Source: Hydrotalea sp. (lineage in GTDB: Bacteria; Bacteroidota; Bacteroidia; Chitinophagales; Chitinophagaceae). Taken from it: DNA of 64,000 nucleotides. The translations under genes were made by a program, and so were the position numbers. The notes beneath the pieces are model-generated. The model saw only the letters and a program-made list of their open reading frames with translations, made no database searches and had not been told where the DNA came from. The DNA lies in contig JAKRSC010000005.1 in NCBI GenBank assembly GCA_022402565.1, forward strand, positions 25,240 through 89,239, read 5' to 3'. Shown here one piece after another: positions 36,456-45,834 of this stretch. Positions within the stretch are counted from its first letter, which is position 1, and every line of letters starts with the position of its first letter.

Positions 36456-37377
36456 TGTATGAAACCAGTTCCCGGTGTACGGAACCATCTTCCATAAAAT
36501 CGAACAGAGCATAAGCAGGTGCAAAACCTTTAAAAGATCCATTCCACCAATTACCACTTACGGCTCCATTGCAGTAGTATTGTATGCCTTTGAAGTGAAC
36601 AGCATCTTGCAAATGAATATGTCCGCTCAAACAGCATTTAATCATCGGATATTTCGCAAACAAGTCAATCAGTTGTCTTGCATCTACATGCAATAAAGCC
36701 CTTGAAATGCGCCAATCGCCATTGGCTTCGTTTTTATCGGAAAAAAGAGCAGAACAAAAAGAAACAATTGGAATATGAGATACAATACATATATGCAGAT
36801 TAACTGGAGTTTGAGCAAGCTCTTGTTCAAGCCAGCTCCATTGTTCTGCATCTATACGTGCAATATATCCACCATTGTTTTCCTGAGCACTATCCAATAC
36901 AATAAACTTCCAGTTTTTTTGGGTGAAAGCATAATAGGCTTTCTCCATCTGCAATTCTTTTAAAGCCCACTTTTTTCCAAACATAGCATCGTTTCTGACA
37001 GCTGCATCTTTCATTTGCCAGCCCCATGCATCATGATTGCCCAAACAATGATACCAAGTATATGTGTTTTCTTCTTTAAGAATACGATGCCAAAATTCCC
37101 ACTGTGCTGAAACTTTTTCTCTGGAAGCATTGAGTGCATCCATGATACTATCACCTCCATTCATTACAAAGTCAATTTCCTTTTGTGTATGAATACTTTT
37201 CAGTGCAGCCCTAAAACCTTTCTCTGCATGCTCTGTTGGCTTGATATGTATATCTGATACAAATGCCATTCTAACACGCTTTCTTTTAGAAAGATTTGTG
37301 GCAGTAGAAATTTGTGGATTGACTACATTGGCCAATCCTCCTAGTGCCGCAAGTTTTAAAAAAGTATTTCTTTTCAT
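36448..37377 (-). CDS. Exported calcineurin-like metallophosphoesterase
   Basis: The 309-residue protein begins MKRNTFLKLAALGGLANVV, a short basic plus hydrophobic export-like segment, followed by the metallophosphatase motifs VSDIHIKPTEHAE (D-x-H), NGGDSIMD (GGD), LGNHDAWGW (GNHD), IVSHIPIVSF (H) and LSGHIHLQD (GHxH). All metal ligands are present. The substrate is unknown. The start overlaps the pyrF stop by four bases (ATGA). Confidence 0.9.
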   Translation of the reverse strand: MKRNTFLKLAALGGLANVVNPQISTATNLSKRKRVRMAFVSDIHIKPTEHAEKGFRAALKSIHTQKEIDFVMNGGDSIMDALNASREKVSAQWEFWHRILKEENTYTWYHCLGNHDAWGWQMKDAAVRNDAMFGKKWALKELQMEKAYYAFTQKNWKFIVLDSAQENNGGYIARIDAEQWSWLEQELAQTPVNLHICIVSHIPIVSFCSALFSDKNEANGDWRISRALLHVDARQLIDLFAKYPMIKCCLSGHIHLQDAVHFKGIQYYCNGAVSGNWWNGSFKGFAPAYALFDFMEDGSVHRELVSYTI

Positions 37378-38237
37378 ATAGATCTAGCAGATAAATACTG
37401 TTTCATCTCAAAATGATATTGCTGTGCAATAATAGCTGCTTCCTCTGCAAAATCTTTTCCTGATGATGCATATAAAATTGCGCGACTAGCATTAACTAAC
37501 AAGCCTCCATTCTGATTTAAACCATGTTTACTAATATCCTGTAAAGAACCTCCTTGAAATCCAACCCCTGGCACCAAAAAGAAATGTTCTGGAAATGCAT
37601 TGCGAATATTTTCGATTTCAGAAGATTGGGTAGCACCTACAACAAACATCAACTGAGATGGGCTTGACCAAGATGCTACTTTAGACATGACTTTCTCAAA
37701 TAACCGCGCCTGTGTATTCCCTTGTAAAATACTAGGAACAAGTGCTTGTTCTATGCCATCTTGTACAACTAATTGTTGAAAATCGTTACTGCCTTTATTC
37801 GATGTTAATCCGAGTACTATAGTGACTTTATTCTTGTATTCTAAAAAAGGACGAACACTATCCTCACCCATATAAGGAGCTACCGTAATTGAATCGAACG
37901 GTAAGATTTCAAAAAATGTTTTTGCATACTGAGCAGAAGTGTTTCCAATATCTCCCCTCTTAGCATCAGCAATAGTAAAATGAGTAGAGGGAATATGGGC
38001 CAAAGTAGCTTCCATAGCTTCCCATCCAGGAATACCCATAGCTTCATAAAAAGCTGTATTGATTTTATAGGCAACACAACTTTCTAATGTTGCATCAATG
38101 ATGGCTTTATTGAAATCAATCACTCCCTGTTTATTGGGAGAGAAACCTACAGGAAGTCGCGTAATATCAGTATCTAATCCAACACACAGGTAAGACTGTT
38201 TATTTTGAATTGTTTGAATGAGTTCAGAAATCTGCAT
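37374..38237 (-). CDS. pyrF: Orotidine 5'-phosphate decarboxylase, long (type 2) form
   Basis: The 287-residue TIM-barrel protein has YLCVGLDTDITRLP near the N-terminus, the D-x-K-x-x-D active site in IADAKRGDIGNTSAQYAK (about 89-106), APYMGEDSV and the phosphate loop PGVGFQGGSLQD. It decarboxylates OMP to UMP. The extended length fits the type 2 family. It is the only other pyrimidine gene near the pseudo-dihydroorotase (32 kb away). Its start overlaps the GtrA gene stop. Confidence 0.96.
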   Translation of the reverse strand: MQISELIQTIQNKQSYLCVGLDTDITRLPVGFSPNKQGVIDFNKAIIDATLESCVAYKINTAFYEAMGIPGWEAMEATLAHIPSTHFTIADAKRGDIGNTSAQYAKTFFEILPFDSITVAPYMGEDSVRPFLEYKNKVTIVLGLTSNKGSNDFQQLVVQDGIEQALVPSILQGNTQARLFEKVMSKVASWSSPSQLMFVVGATQSSEIENIRNAFPEHFFLVPGVGFQGGSLQDISKHGLNQNGGLLVNASRAILYASSGKDFAEEAAIIAQQYHFEMKQYLSARSI

Positions 38238-38731
38238 TATTGCTTCGGTTTAAACGTGTAATATTTTTGACTGAAATAACTAAATGCAACTACAAAAACA
38301 GTGGTTAACATTTTAGATGGAGTTGCATACCAGCCCCATCCATCTACAAATATTTTCAAAAAACCATAATTCAAAAGAATACAGCCAATGACCACAATAA
38401 AATACTTTCCCAACTGGTCTCTTTTTCTAGCATCGGTCTCTTGCCAAACAACATATCGGCTTAAATAAAAGCCAATTGGAAAGGTTATCAAAAAAGCTAA
38501 GAGGAAAGCAGCAATGTGTGGGCCAATGGTTAAACTGCCCAACACAAAAGGTTCTTTTTTGAAAATGAATTGATAACTCAGAAAAAATAATCCAATATCC
38601 AGAAAAGTATTAAAACCACCACAGGCGGCATATCGGTAAGTTTGCAGGGGCAGTATCTTCTTAAAAATTGGATAAAACCAGTCAATTACCTGAAGAATAC
38701 TTTTACTAATCCACAGATGAACTTGTTGCAT
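38237..38731 (-). CDS. GtrA family membrane protein
   Basis: From the ATG at 38731 the product is 164 residues with four membrane helices and the family phrases YAACGGFNTFLDIGLFFLSY (about 32-51) and GFYLSRYVVWQ (about 86-96). GtrA proteins are thought to help flip polyprenyl-linked sugars. A GT2 of the GtrB/ArnC type occurs at 7300 but not next door. A TTG four codons upstream (38743) is the only longer alternative. Confidence 0.9.
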   Translation of the reverse strand: MQQVHLWISKSILQVIDWFYPIFKKILPLQTYRYAACGGFNTFLDIGLFFLSYQFIFKKEPFVLGSLTIGPHIAAFLLAFLITFPIGFYLSRYVVWQETDARKRDQLGKYFIVVIGCILLNYGFLKIFVDGWGWYATPSKMLTTVFVVAFSYFSQKYYTFKPKQ

Positions 38732-38760
38732 AAAGAGCCTCAAAGGTATTTAAAATGGGT

Positions 38761-38768
38761 TACTTTTG
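38761..38768 (+). promoter_or_regulatory. Candidate argS -7 box TACTTTTG
   Basis: This exact TAnnTTTG match lies downstream of a possible ATG at 38755 and 19 bases upstream of the ATG at 38788. If it is the promoter, transcription begins after the first ATG, so 38788 must be the start. Confidence 0.5.
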
Positions 38769-38787
38769 CAGCCCAAAACCTAGTTAC

Positions 38788-40572
38788 ATGTGGCTGATTC
38801 AAGAAATTAAGGAACTGAGTGCGGCAGCGTTGAAGCATTTATATCAGTTTGATATTGCACCTGACCAAATATTGGTGAATGATACCAAACCTGAATTTGA
38901 AGGGGATTATACAGTAGTATTGTTCTCTTTTGTAAAGCAGGTTAAGATGGCTCCAGATGCTTTGGGACAACAACTAGGCGCATATCTAACAGAGCAACAT
39001 CCACAGCTTTTTACTGGATTTCAAGTCATTAAAGGGTTTCTTAATTTAACGGTTGCTGATGCATATTGGACAACATTCATTGGTCAATCGGCTCAAATGC
39101 AAGCATTCGGAAGATCAGAAAAATCAGGAAAAAAGATTATGGTAGAGTACTCCTCTCCCAACACCAATAAACCTCTTCACCTTGGACACTTGCGCAATAA
39201 CTTTTTGGGATGGAGCATAGCTGCTATTTTGGAAGAAACTGGTTACGATGTAACAAAGACTTGTATTGTAAACGACCGTGGCATTCACATTTGCAAAAGT
39301 ATGGTTGCATGGTTGCGCGATGGTTCGGGAGCAACTCCTGAAACTACTGGTAAAAAAGGCGATCATTTGGTGGGTGATTTTTATGTGTTATACAATACCC
39401 TCTTCAAACAAGAAGTTGACGAATTGGTGCAGAATGGAATGTTGAGAGAGGATGCTGAGAAAAATGCCCCCATTCTATTGGAAGCGCAGCAGATGTTGGT
39501 TGATTGGGAAGCTGGCAAAACTCAAGTAATGGAATTGTGGCAGAAAATGAATAGCTGGGTGTATGATGGTTTTCAAAAGACTTATGATAGAATTGGTAGT
39601 GATTTCAACAAAACATACTATGAAAGCAATACCTATTTGTTAGGTAAAGATTTGGTTGAAACGGGATTATCTAAGAAAGTTTTTTACCAAAAAGATGACA
39701 CCAGTGTGTGGATTGATTTAACAGCAGATGGACTAGATGAGAAGATTGTTAGAAGAAGAGATGGAACAAGTGTATACATGACGCAGGATATTGGTTTGGC
39801 TGTTCAAAAATTTGAGGAGTTTGGTTGTGAAGAAAGTATTTACGTGGTAGGCGATGAACAGAATTATCATTTTAAGGTGCTCAAACTTATTTGTGAAAAA
39901 CTAGAATTGCCAGGTGCGAAAGGAATTTATCATTTAAGTTACGGGATGGTGGAATTACCTACTGGAAAAATGAAAAGTAGAGAAGGAACAGTTGTTGATG
40001 CAGATGATCTATTAGATGAAATGACTGCAATAGCACGACAAAAAACTGAAGAGTTGGGTAAGGTGAAAGATTTTCAGCCAAATGAATTGGAAGAATTATA
40101 CCACACACTTGGACTAGGTGCTTTAAAGTTTTTCTTGTTAAGAGTAGATCCACAAAAAAAGATGATTTTCAATCCTGAAGAGAGCATCGACTTTCATGGC
40201 TTTACTGGTCCGTTTGTACAGTATACCCATGCACGTATTTGCAGTGTTTTAAGAAAACTAGGCGATAAAGTGCAATCTTCTGAAATCATAGCTACAAAAA
40301 ATTGGCTACCATTAGAGCGTAGTTTGGCTAAGAAAATCGAAAATTACCCTCTCCTACTAATTGAAGCTGCACAAGAACACAATCCTAGCAAGTTGGCCAT
40401 TTACTTATTTGAGTTAGCTAAAATCTTTAACTCTTTTTATGCAGAACTTTCAATAGCTCAAGCAGAGTCAGATGAGAAGCAATTATTACGCATAAAACTG
40501 TCAAAACTTACAGCTCAAATTTTAGAAAGGGGCTTGAATTTACTGGGTATACAGGCACCACAAAGAATGTAA
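38788..40572 (+). CDS. argS: Arginyl-tRNA synthetase
   Basis: The 594-residue class I synthetase has the N-terminal additional domain, the HIGH-type signature in SSPNTNKPLHLGHLRNNFLG, the KMSKS-like loop MKSREGTVV and the C-terminal DALR anticodon-binding domain with FTGPFVQYTHARI. The ATG at 38788 matches the family N-terminus (WLIQEIKELSAAAL); the ATG at 38755 would add 11 unsupported residues and lies upstream of the candidate -7 box. It charges tRNA-Arg. Confidence 0.97.
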   Translation: MWLIQEIKELSAAALKHLYQFDIAPDQILVNDTKPEFEGDYTVVLFSFVKQVKMAPDALGQQLGAYLTEQHPQLFTGFQVIKGFLNLTVADAYWTTFIGQSAQMQAFGRSEKSGKKIMVEYSSPNTNKPLHLGHLRNNFLGWSIAAILEETGYDVTKTCIVNDRGIHICKSMVAWLRDGSGATPETTGKKGDHLVGDFYVLYNTLFKQEVDELVQNGMLREDAEKNAPILLEAQQMLVDWEAGKTQVMELWQKMNSWVYDGFQKTYDRIGSDFNKTYYESNTYLLGKDLVETGLSKKVFYQKDDTSVWIDLTADGLDEKIVRRRDGTSVYMTQDIGLAVQKFEEFGCEESIYVVGDEQNYHFKVLKLICEKLELPGAKGIYHLSYGMVELPTGKMKSREGTVVDADDLLDEMTAIARQKTEELGKVKDFQPNELEELYHTLGLGALKFFLLRVDPQKKMIFNPEESIDFHGFTGPFVQYTHARICSVLRKLGDKVQSSEIIATKNWLPLERSLAKKIENYPLLLIEAAQEHNPSKLAIYLFELAKIFNSFYAELSIAQAESDEKQLLRIKLSKLTAQILERGLNLLGIQAPQRM

Positions 40573-40620
40573 ATTCCTTTTTCAGATTACGCAATTTCAC
40601 GTTACATTTGCTGCCCTAAT

Positions 40621-40704
40621 GCGGAGGTGGCGAAATTGGTAGACGCACTACCTTGAGGTGGTAGCGCCTTAACGGGCTTGGGAGTTCGAATCTCCTCTTC
40701 CGCA
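40621..40704 (+). tRNA. tRNA-Leu(GAG)
   Basis: A type II tRNA of 84 nt: acceptor GCGGAGG/CTTCCGC, D arm GGCGAAATTGGTAGACGC, anticodon stem CTACC/GGTAG around TTGAGGT (anticodon GAG), a variable arm, T arm GAGTTCGAATCTC and discriminator A. CCA is not encoded. A terminator follows. Confidence 0.96.
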
Positions 40705-40710
40705 CAAACA

Positions 40711-40750
40711 AAAAAAGAGTCATTGGAAAAAACCAAGGACTCTTTTTATT
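40711..40750. terminator. Bidirectional terminator after tRNA-Leu(GAG)
   Basis: The stem AAAAAGAGTC-TTGG / CCAA-GACTCTTTTT with one internal mismatch (about 40712-40746) has A and T runs on its two sides. It serves the tRNA and the convergent rseP gene. Confidence 0.9.
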
Positions 40751-40774
40751 TTAAAACTTCTACACTAAGTTAAA

Positions 40775-42127
40775 TCATTTAAACAATCTCCAAAAATCCA
40801 GTCCCAAAGCATAGGCCATAAGACCTAATAATAAAATCATTCCTACAGTTTGAGCATATTCCATAAACTTATCGCTTGGCTTTTTGCCAGTGATCATTTC
40901 AATTATAGTAAATAATGCATGTCCGCCATCTAAAGCAGGAATAGGAAGGATATTCATGAATGCTAGAATAATTGAAAAGATGGCTGTAAGTGTCCAAAAT
41001 CTTTGCCAATCCCAGACTCCAGGAAATGTGTTACCAATACTAATTACACTACCTAATGAATCATTTGCACTTACTTTCCCTGTGAAAATTTGCTTCAGTC
41101 CACCCATGTAACGAGATAATGTCTCAAAACAACGATCAATACCAGCAGGAATAGCTTGAGCAAATGTGAAGCGCTTTACTTCAGTTCCAAAAATATCTAA
41201 TGGGCTTTTAGAAAAGAAACCAACTGCAGCTCTGTCATTTAATACTGCTCTTACTACCACTGTATCAGAACCTCTTAAAACTGTTAAGTTAACTGCAGAA
41301 TCAGCATAAGCCTTTTTGATTTCATTGAATTCATGGTAATACTTAAAGTATTTATCATTAAATCCAATTAATTGATCACCCTTTTCTAATTTACCGCTCA
41401 CAAAAACTGCACTATTGGAAACAGAATCTACTATAGCAGGATATTGAATATTTATAAATCCTTGTAGTTTATTTTTATTCAAGTCGTTTGCAAATCCTTC
41501 TGGAATTTGTAAGCTAACTGGTTGACCTTCGCGTAAAACTTGTATTGTTTTGGCTTCATTTAAAATCATTTCAGCCTCAAGTGTATTAATATTTTCAACA
41601 GGCTTTTGGTCTAACGAAATAATTTTATCGCCATCCTGTAATCCAATTTTTCTACCAAGTGAATCAGCATGTACTCCGTAAGATAAATTAGCGGCAGGTA
41701 AATAGCTCTCCCCCCAATACCACATGATACCAATAAAAATTACAATAGCTAAAATCACATTTACAACAACTCCACCAATCATAATGATTAAACGCTGCCA
41801 AGCTTTTTTTGACCGGAATTCATGTTCTTGCGGTGGCAGTTTTAATTGAGACTTATCCATGCTCTCATCAATCATTCCAGAAATCTTCACATATCCGCCA
41901 AAAGGAACCCAGCCAATTCCGTATTCTGTTTCACCAATTTTCTTTTTCCAAAGACTGAACCAAGGATTAAAAAACAAATAAAATTTTTCTACCCTGCACT
42001 TAAACCATTTGGCTGGTAGATAATGTCCAAGTTCGTGAAGCACAACTAAAATGGAAAACGATAAAATAAACTGAGCTGTTTTAATACCTACACTTCCCCA
42101 ATCAATCGCTAATAATGTTGTTATCAT
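40775..42127 (-). CDS. rseP: Site-2 intramembrane zinc metalloprotease RseP
   Basis: The 450-residue membrane protein has HELGH (H31-H35) in the first helix, FGGYVKISGMIDES, a periplasmic region with two PDZ-like segments (about 150-330) and the third ligand aspartate in the C-terminal motif ILPIPALDGGHALF (about 391-404). It performs the second cleavage of anti-sigma factors in envelope stress signalling. It sits 18 bases downstream of dxr, a common order in Bacteroidota. Confidence 0.95.
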   Translation of the reverse strand: MITTLLAIDWGSVGIKTAQFILSFSILVVLHELGHYLPAKWFKCRVEKFYLFFNPWFSLWKKKIGETEYGIGWVPFGGYVKISGMIDESMDKSQLKLPPQEHEFRSKKAWQRLIIMIGGVVVNVILAIVIFIGIMWYWGESYLPAANLSYGVHADSLGRKIGLQDGDKIISLDQKPVENINTLEAEMILNEAKTIQVLREGQPVSLQIPEGFANDLNKNKLQGFINIQYPAIVDSVSNSAVFVSGKLEKGDQLIGFNDKYFKYYHEFNEIKKAYADSAVNLTVLRGSDTVVVRAVLNDRAAVGFFSKSPLDIFGTEVKRFTFAQAIPAGIDRCFETLSRYMGGLKQIFTGKVSANDSLGSVISIGNTFPGVWDWQRFWTLTAIFSIILAFMNILPIPALDGGHALFTIIEMITGKKPSDKFMEYAQTVGMILLLGLMAYALGLDFWRLFK

Positions 42128-42145
42128 GTTATAATTATTCTAAAC

Positions 42146-43303
42146 TTACATATTTACCAAAGAAGCAGCGAAGTTACGAGCCTCGCCATCAGTTTCAAAG
42201 TATTGCTCAATGGTAGGTTGTTCAATAAATGTTATTTTTTGTAAAGTTCTATCAATTACTTCCGTCATATCTAAGAAGCCAATCCTATTTTTTAGGAAAG
42301 CGTATACCGCAATTTCATTGGCTGCATTCAACACACAAGGCATATTACCACCTTTGTGTAAGGCATCTATTGCCATTGCTAAATTTCGGAATGTTTTTAA
42401 GTCAGGCTCTTCAAATGTGAGTGTGTTAGGCTTTCTAAAATCGTATCTAGGAAAATTATTAGAAATTCTATTGGGGAAAGCAAGTGCGTATTGAATTGGA
42501 AGTTTCATATCAGGTAATCCCATTTGCGCTTTAATACTTCCGTCTTCAAATTGCACCATACTATGTATAATGCTTTGCGGGTGAACAACCACCTCTATCT
42601 GACTAGGTTGAAGATTGAATAACCATTTAGCTTCAATCATTTCCAAACCTTTATTCATGAGTGTTGCTGAATCAATACTAATTTTCGCACCCATGCTCCA
42701 ATTTGGATGTTGTAATGCATGGTCTCTTTTTACATTCACCAGAAAGTTGGGCTTCTTTCCCAAAAATGGGCCACCACTTGCAGTTAATATAACCTTCTCA
42801 ATTTTATTCCTTCCCTCACCTACCAAACACTGAAAAATTGCTGAGTGCTCACTATCTACTGGTATGATGGGAACTTTTTTTAATAATGCTCGTTGCATGA
42901 CAATATCTCCTGCAACAACTAGAGTTTCCTTATTTGCTAATCCAATTGCCTTCCCTTTATTAACCGCTTGCAAAGTTGGCTTCAAGCCTGCATATCCCAC
43001 AATTGCAGCCAACATCATGTCGTAATCATCTCTGTCAGCAGCCTCTACCAAACCTTCTTCGCCAGAGTAAACTACAATACCCAGCGGCTGTAGAGCCTCT
43101 AAAACAATTTTATATTTTTTGGGGTCACCAATAACAACGGCCGCAGGCTTAAATTTTCGAGCCTGTTCAATTAATAGTTGATCATTGGATTGAGCAGTTA
43201 GAATAGTAGCCTGAAAAAGGGTTGGATTTTGCAAAATCACATCCAAAGCCTGGGTTCCAATGGATCCTGTTGATCCAAATATGGCAATTCTTTTCAGACT
43301 CAT
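42146..43303 (-). CDS. dxr: 1-deoxy-D-xylulose 5-phosphate reductoisomerase
   Basis: The 385-residue enzyme shows the NADPH-binding IFGSTGSIGTQALDVI (about 8-23), GLANKETLVVAGD (about 121-133), the metal-site PVDSEHSAIFQCL (about 149-161), LTASGGPF (about 173-180), and SMGAKISIDSATLMNKGLE split across about 198-216. It makes methylerythritol 4-phosphate, the committed MEP-pathway step, so this organism uses the MEP route for isoprenoids, relevant to the isoprenoid-synthase-like gene at 21103. Confidence 0.97.
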   Translation of the reverse strand: MSLKRIAIFGSTGSIGTQALDVILQNPTLFQATILTAQSNDQLLIEQARKFKPAAVVIGDPKKYKIVLEALQPLGIVVYSGEEGLVEAADRDDYDMMLAAIVGYAGLKPTLQAVNKGKAIGLANKETLVVAGDIVMQRALLKKVPIIPVDSEHSAIFQCLVGEGRNKIEKVILTASGGPFLGKKPNFLVNVKRDHALQHPNWSMGAKISIDSATLMNKGLEMIEAKWLFNLQPSQIEVVVHPQSIIHSMVQFEDGSIKAQMGLPDMKLPIQYALAFPNRISNNFPRYDFRKPNTLTFEEPDLKTFRNLAMAIDALHKGGNMPCVLNAANEIAVYAFLKNRIGFLDMTEVIDRTLQKITFIEQPTIEQYFETDGEARNFAASLVNM

Positions 43304-43413
43304 ATAAGGGCTTTTTTACTGGGCATAGTTACAGAAAATCAATCAAATTGCTGGTTCATTTTAGTACCAAGGTTGTGTATTACCTACAACACCTTTCATT
43401 AAAATCAGTTCTC

Positions 43414-44907
43414 TTATTTCTTAAATGGTTCTAAACCATCGGCAAGCTGCCTATGATTACTGAGCCGGGGCACTTTGTTTTGTCCCCCAAGTTTTCCAAT
43501 TGATTTCATATAATCAATAAACCCATGGGTTCTGATTTCAGTTATTTTTAGTGGCTCTAAAATGTTGCCTTTAATTAAGTCGTCGTAATACACATTCTTT
43601 TCACGCAAATTTTGATCAACTTTTAAAGCAAATGAATCCAGGTTAGCTGGAGCACTTTCAAATTCTACAAACCACTCGTGGTAACTTTTCCCTTTATTTT
43701 GAGAAACAAAAGGCGCTACCGTAAACTCTACCAATCTTACACCTTCCTCAGCAGCGGCCTTAGTCATGGCTGCTTCCACTTCCTCCCCAATTACATGTTC
43801 ACCGAAGGCAGATATGAAATGTTTTGTTCTTCCAGTAACCAAAATTTTGTAGGGTTTTAAAGAGATAAACTTTACAGTATCTCCAATATTGTACCCCCAT
43901 AATCCGGCGTTACTATTAATGATTAGTGCATAGTTTTTATTCAATTCTACTTCAGCAAGCATTAACCTACGTGGTCTTTCATTCTCCAATTCTTCCATTG
44001 GAATAAATTCAAAGAAAATACCCGAATTGGTATTTAGTAACAACCCGGGTTCTGATTGACTATCTTGAAATGCAAAAAAACCTTCGGAGGCTGGAAATAA
44101 CTCAATACAATCTACATGTCTGCCAATTGACTCATACAGTTTGGCTTTATAAGGTTCAAAGTTTACTCCCCCCTGCACCATTACGGAGAAATTGGGAAAC
44201 AAATCACCTATTTTCTTTCCGCTTTTTTCTATCAATCTATCAAAATACATCTGCATCCAAGGTGGAATGCCACTAATTAGTGACATATCTCGTTGAATAG
44301 TTTCTTCTACAATTTTATCAAGTTTAGACTCCCAGTCTTCCATACAATTGGTTTCAAAGCTTGGAAGTTGATTCGATCTTAGATATCGGGGAATATGATG
44401 GTTGACAATACCGCTTAGTCGGCCTGTAGGAATATCTCCCACCCTCTCTAAAACTGGTGAACCACTTAAAAAGATCATCTTACCCTTTGCAAAATCATAA
44501 TTACCCGATTGAGCCATATAACAAAAAAGGGCATTTCTAGCAGTGTGAATATGATTGGGAATAGAGTCTTTTGTGATAGGTATATACTTTACACCACTGG
44601 TAGTTCCACTGGTTTTAGCAAAATAAATGGGCTTACCCTTCCATAAAACATTATGCTGCCCCTGTTTAATGAGTTCTATATAGCTTTTTAGCTGTTCATA
44701 ATCGCGAATAGGAACTTTTGCCTGAAAGTCGGAATATGACTTAATTGATTGAAAATCATGGTCTTTTCCAAATACGGTCTTAGAGCCTACTTTTAGAAGC
44801 TGTTTGAAGATATTTTGTTGGTCAGCAACTGCTTGTTCTGCCGACTTTCTTATTCTATTATATGTTACCTGCGCAAAAGGACGAGCCAAAAGAGATTTCA
44901 AATTCAT
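43414..44907 (-). CDS. GH3 family acyl-adenylate-forming protein
   Basis: The 497-residue protein (ATG at 44907; a TTG at 44913 would add two residues) has the GH3 family ATP/AMP motif FAKTSGTTSGVKYIPIT (about 106-122), LSGSPVLERVGDIPTG, the NSNAGLWGYNIGDTVKF (AMP-binding) region and HVIGEEVEAAMTKA. Plant GH3 enzymes conjugate amino acids to jasmonate or auxin; the role of bacterial homologues is not established. It is a single gene 110 bases upstream of dxr. Confidence 0.9.
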   Translation of the reverse strand: MNLKSLLARPFAQVTYNRIRKSAEQAVADQQNIFKQLLKVGSKTVFGKDHDFQSIKSYSDFQAKVPIRDYEQLKSYIELIKQGQHNVLWKGKPIYFAKTSGTTSGVKYIPITKDSIPNHIHTARNALFCYMAQSGNYDFAKGKMIFLSGSPVLERVGDIPTGRLSGIVNHHIPRYLRSNQLPSFETNCMEDWESKLDKIVEETIQRDMSLISGIPPWMQMYFDRLIEKSGKKIGDLFPNFSVMVQGGVNFEPYKAKLYESIGRHVDCIELFPASEGFFAFQDSQSEPGLLLNTNSGIFFEFIPMEELENERPRRLMLAEVELNKNYALIINSNAGLWGYNIGDTVKFISLKPYKILVTGRTKHFISAFGEHVIGEEVEAAMTKAAAEEGVRLVEFTVAPFVSQNKGKSYHEWFVEFESAPANLDSFALKVDQNLREKNVYYDDLIKGNILEPLKITEIRTHGFIDYMKSIGKLGGQNKVPRLSNHRQLADGLEPFKK

Positions 44908-45112
44908 AGGCAACGAAATTAGGGTGCAAAATAACCTATGTTTAGGTAAATGCTGGAAGTTCTGGTATTTAAAGTGTAAAATCTTGATTTTTAGCTCCAG
45001 ATTTCATCTTTTGAGCTGAAAGTATGGTATTGTTGAAAAAAATCCATTTCCCCAGGATTATTCCACAAAAGTCATTTTTTTTGAGATTTTCGAAATTCCA
45101 GGTCAATTAACC

Positions 45113-45143
45113 TTGAATAATCCAAAGTTTTGGTATACCTTTG
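45113..45143 (+). promoter_or_regulatory. Candidate rplU promoter (TTG -33, TACCTTTG -7)
   Basis: The TTG at 45113-45115 and the exact TAnnTTTG match at 45136-45143 are 20 bases apart, close to the Bacteroidota primary sigma-factor spacing. The rplU ATG begins 22 bases after the -7 box. This is the best-formed promoter in the window. Confidence 0.6.
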
Positions 45144-45165
45144 CCGACCTAATTTTTGAATAGCT

Positions 45166-45471
45166 ATGTTAGCAATCGTAAAAATCGCAGGCCAGCAATT
45201 TAAGGTTTCAGTTGGACAAAACCTGTACGTACCTCACTTGAATGGAAAAACAGGTGATAAGGTAGAATTCAATGAAGTACTCATGGTTGCCGATAAAGGA
45301 ACCATTACCGCTGGTGATGCTGTAAAAGCAACCGTAAAAGCAGAAATCGTAAATGATTTAGTTCAGGGCGATAAAGTAATTGCTTTTAAAATGAAACGCC
45401 GTAAAGGCTTCCGTAAAAAGCATGGCCATCGTACTCAGTACAGCCATATTAAAATTGAAAGCATCGCTTAA
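45166..45471 (+). CDS. rplU: 50S ribosomal protein L21
   Basis: The 101-residue protein has MLAIVKIAGQQFKVSVG at the N-terminus and KMKRRKGFRKKHGHRTQYSH (about 75-94) near the C-terminus, the L21 signatures. It is followed by rpmA after 30 bases, the universal rplU-rpmA order. Confidence 0.98.
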   Translation: MLAIVKIAGQQFKVSVGQNLYVPHLNGKTGDKVEFNEVLMVADKGTITAGDAVKATVKAEIVNDLVQGDKVIAFKMKRRKGFRKKHGHRTQYSHIKIESIA

Positions 45472-45501
45472 CTCAGTCAGCAATAAAAAAATTCATTTGT
45501 C

Positions 45502-45762
45502 ATGGCACACAAAAAAGGTGAAGGTAGTGTAAAGAATGGTCGCGACTCACAGAGCAAGCGACTTGGAGTAAAAATCTATGGCGGTCAACCAGCCATTGCA
45601 GGTAATATCATTTTACGTCAGCGCGGAACAGTTTACCACCCTGGTAAAAATGTTGGTGTAGGAAGAGATTTTACACTGTTTGCATTAACAGATGGCATCG
45701 TTAACTTTAAAAAAGGACGCGACGCCAAAACAACGGTTTCTGTTGTTTCAGTGGAGGCCTAA
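45502..45762 (+). CDS. rpmA: 50S ribosomal protein L27
   Basis: The 86-residue protein starts [20 protein letters not shown], with [20 protein letters not shown], the L27 signature. The N-terminus has no cleavable extension of the Firmicutes type. Confidence 0.98.
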   Translation: MAHKKGEGSVKNGRDSQSKRLGVKIYGGQPAIAGNIILRQRGTVYHPGKNVGVGRDFTLFALTDGIVNFKKGRDAKTTVSVVSVEA

Positions 45763-45834
45763 TAAAAAAAAATTTTGCAGTTAATAAAATGTTTATAATT
45801 TTAGGTTATTAACTAACCATTAAATTCTGTAAAC

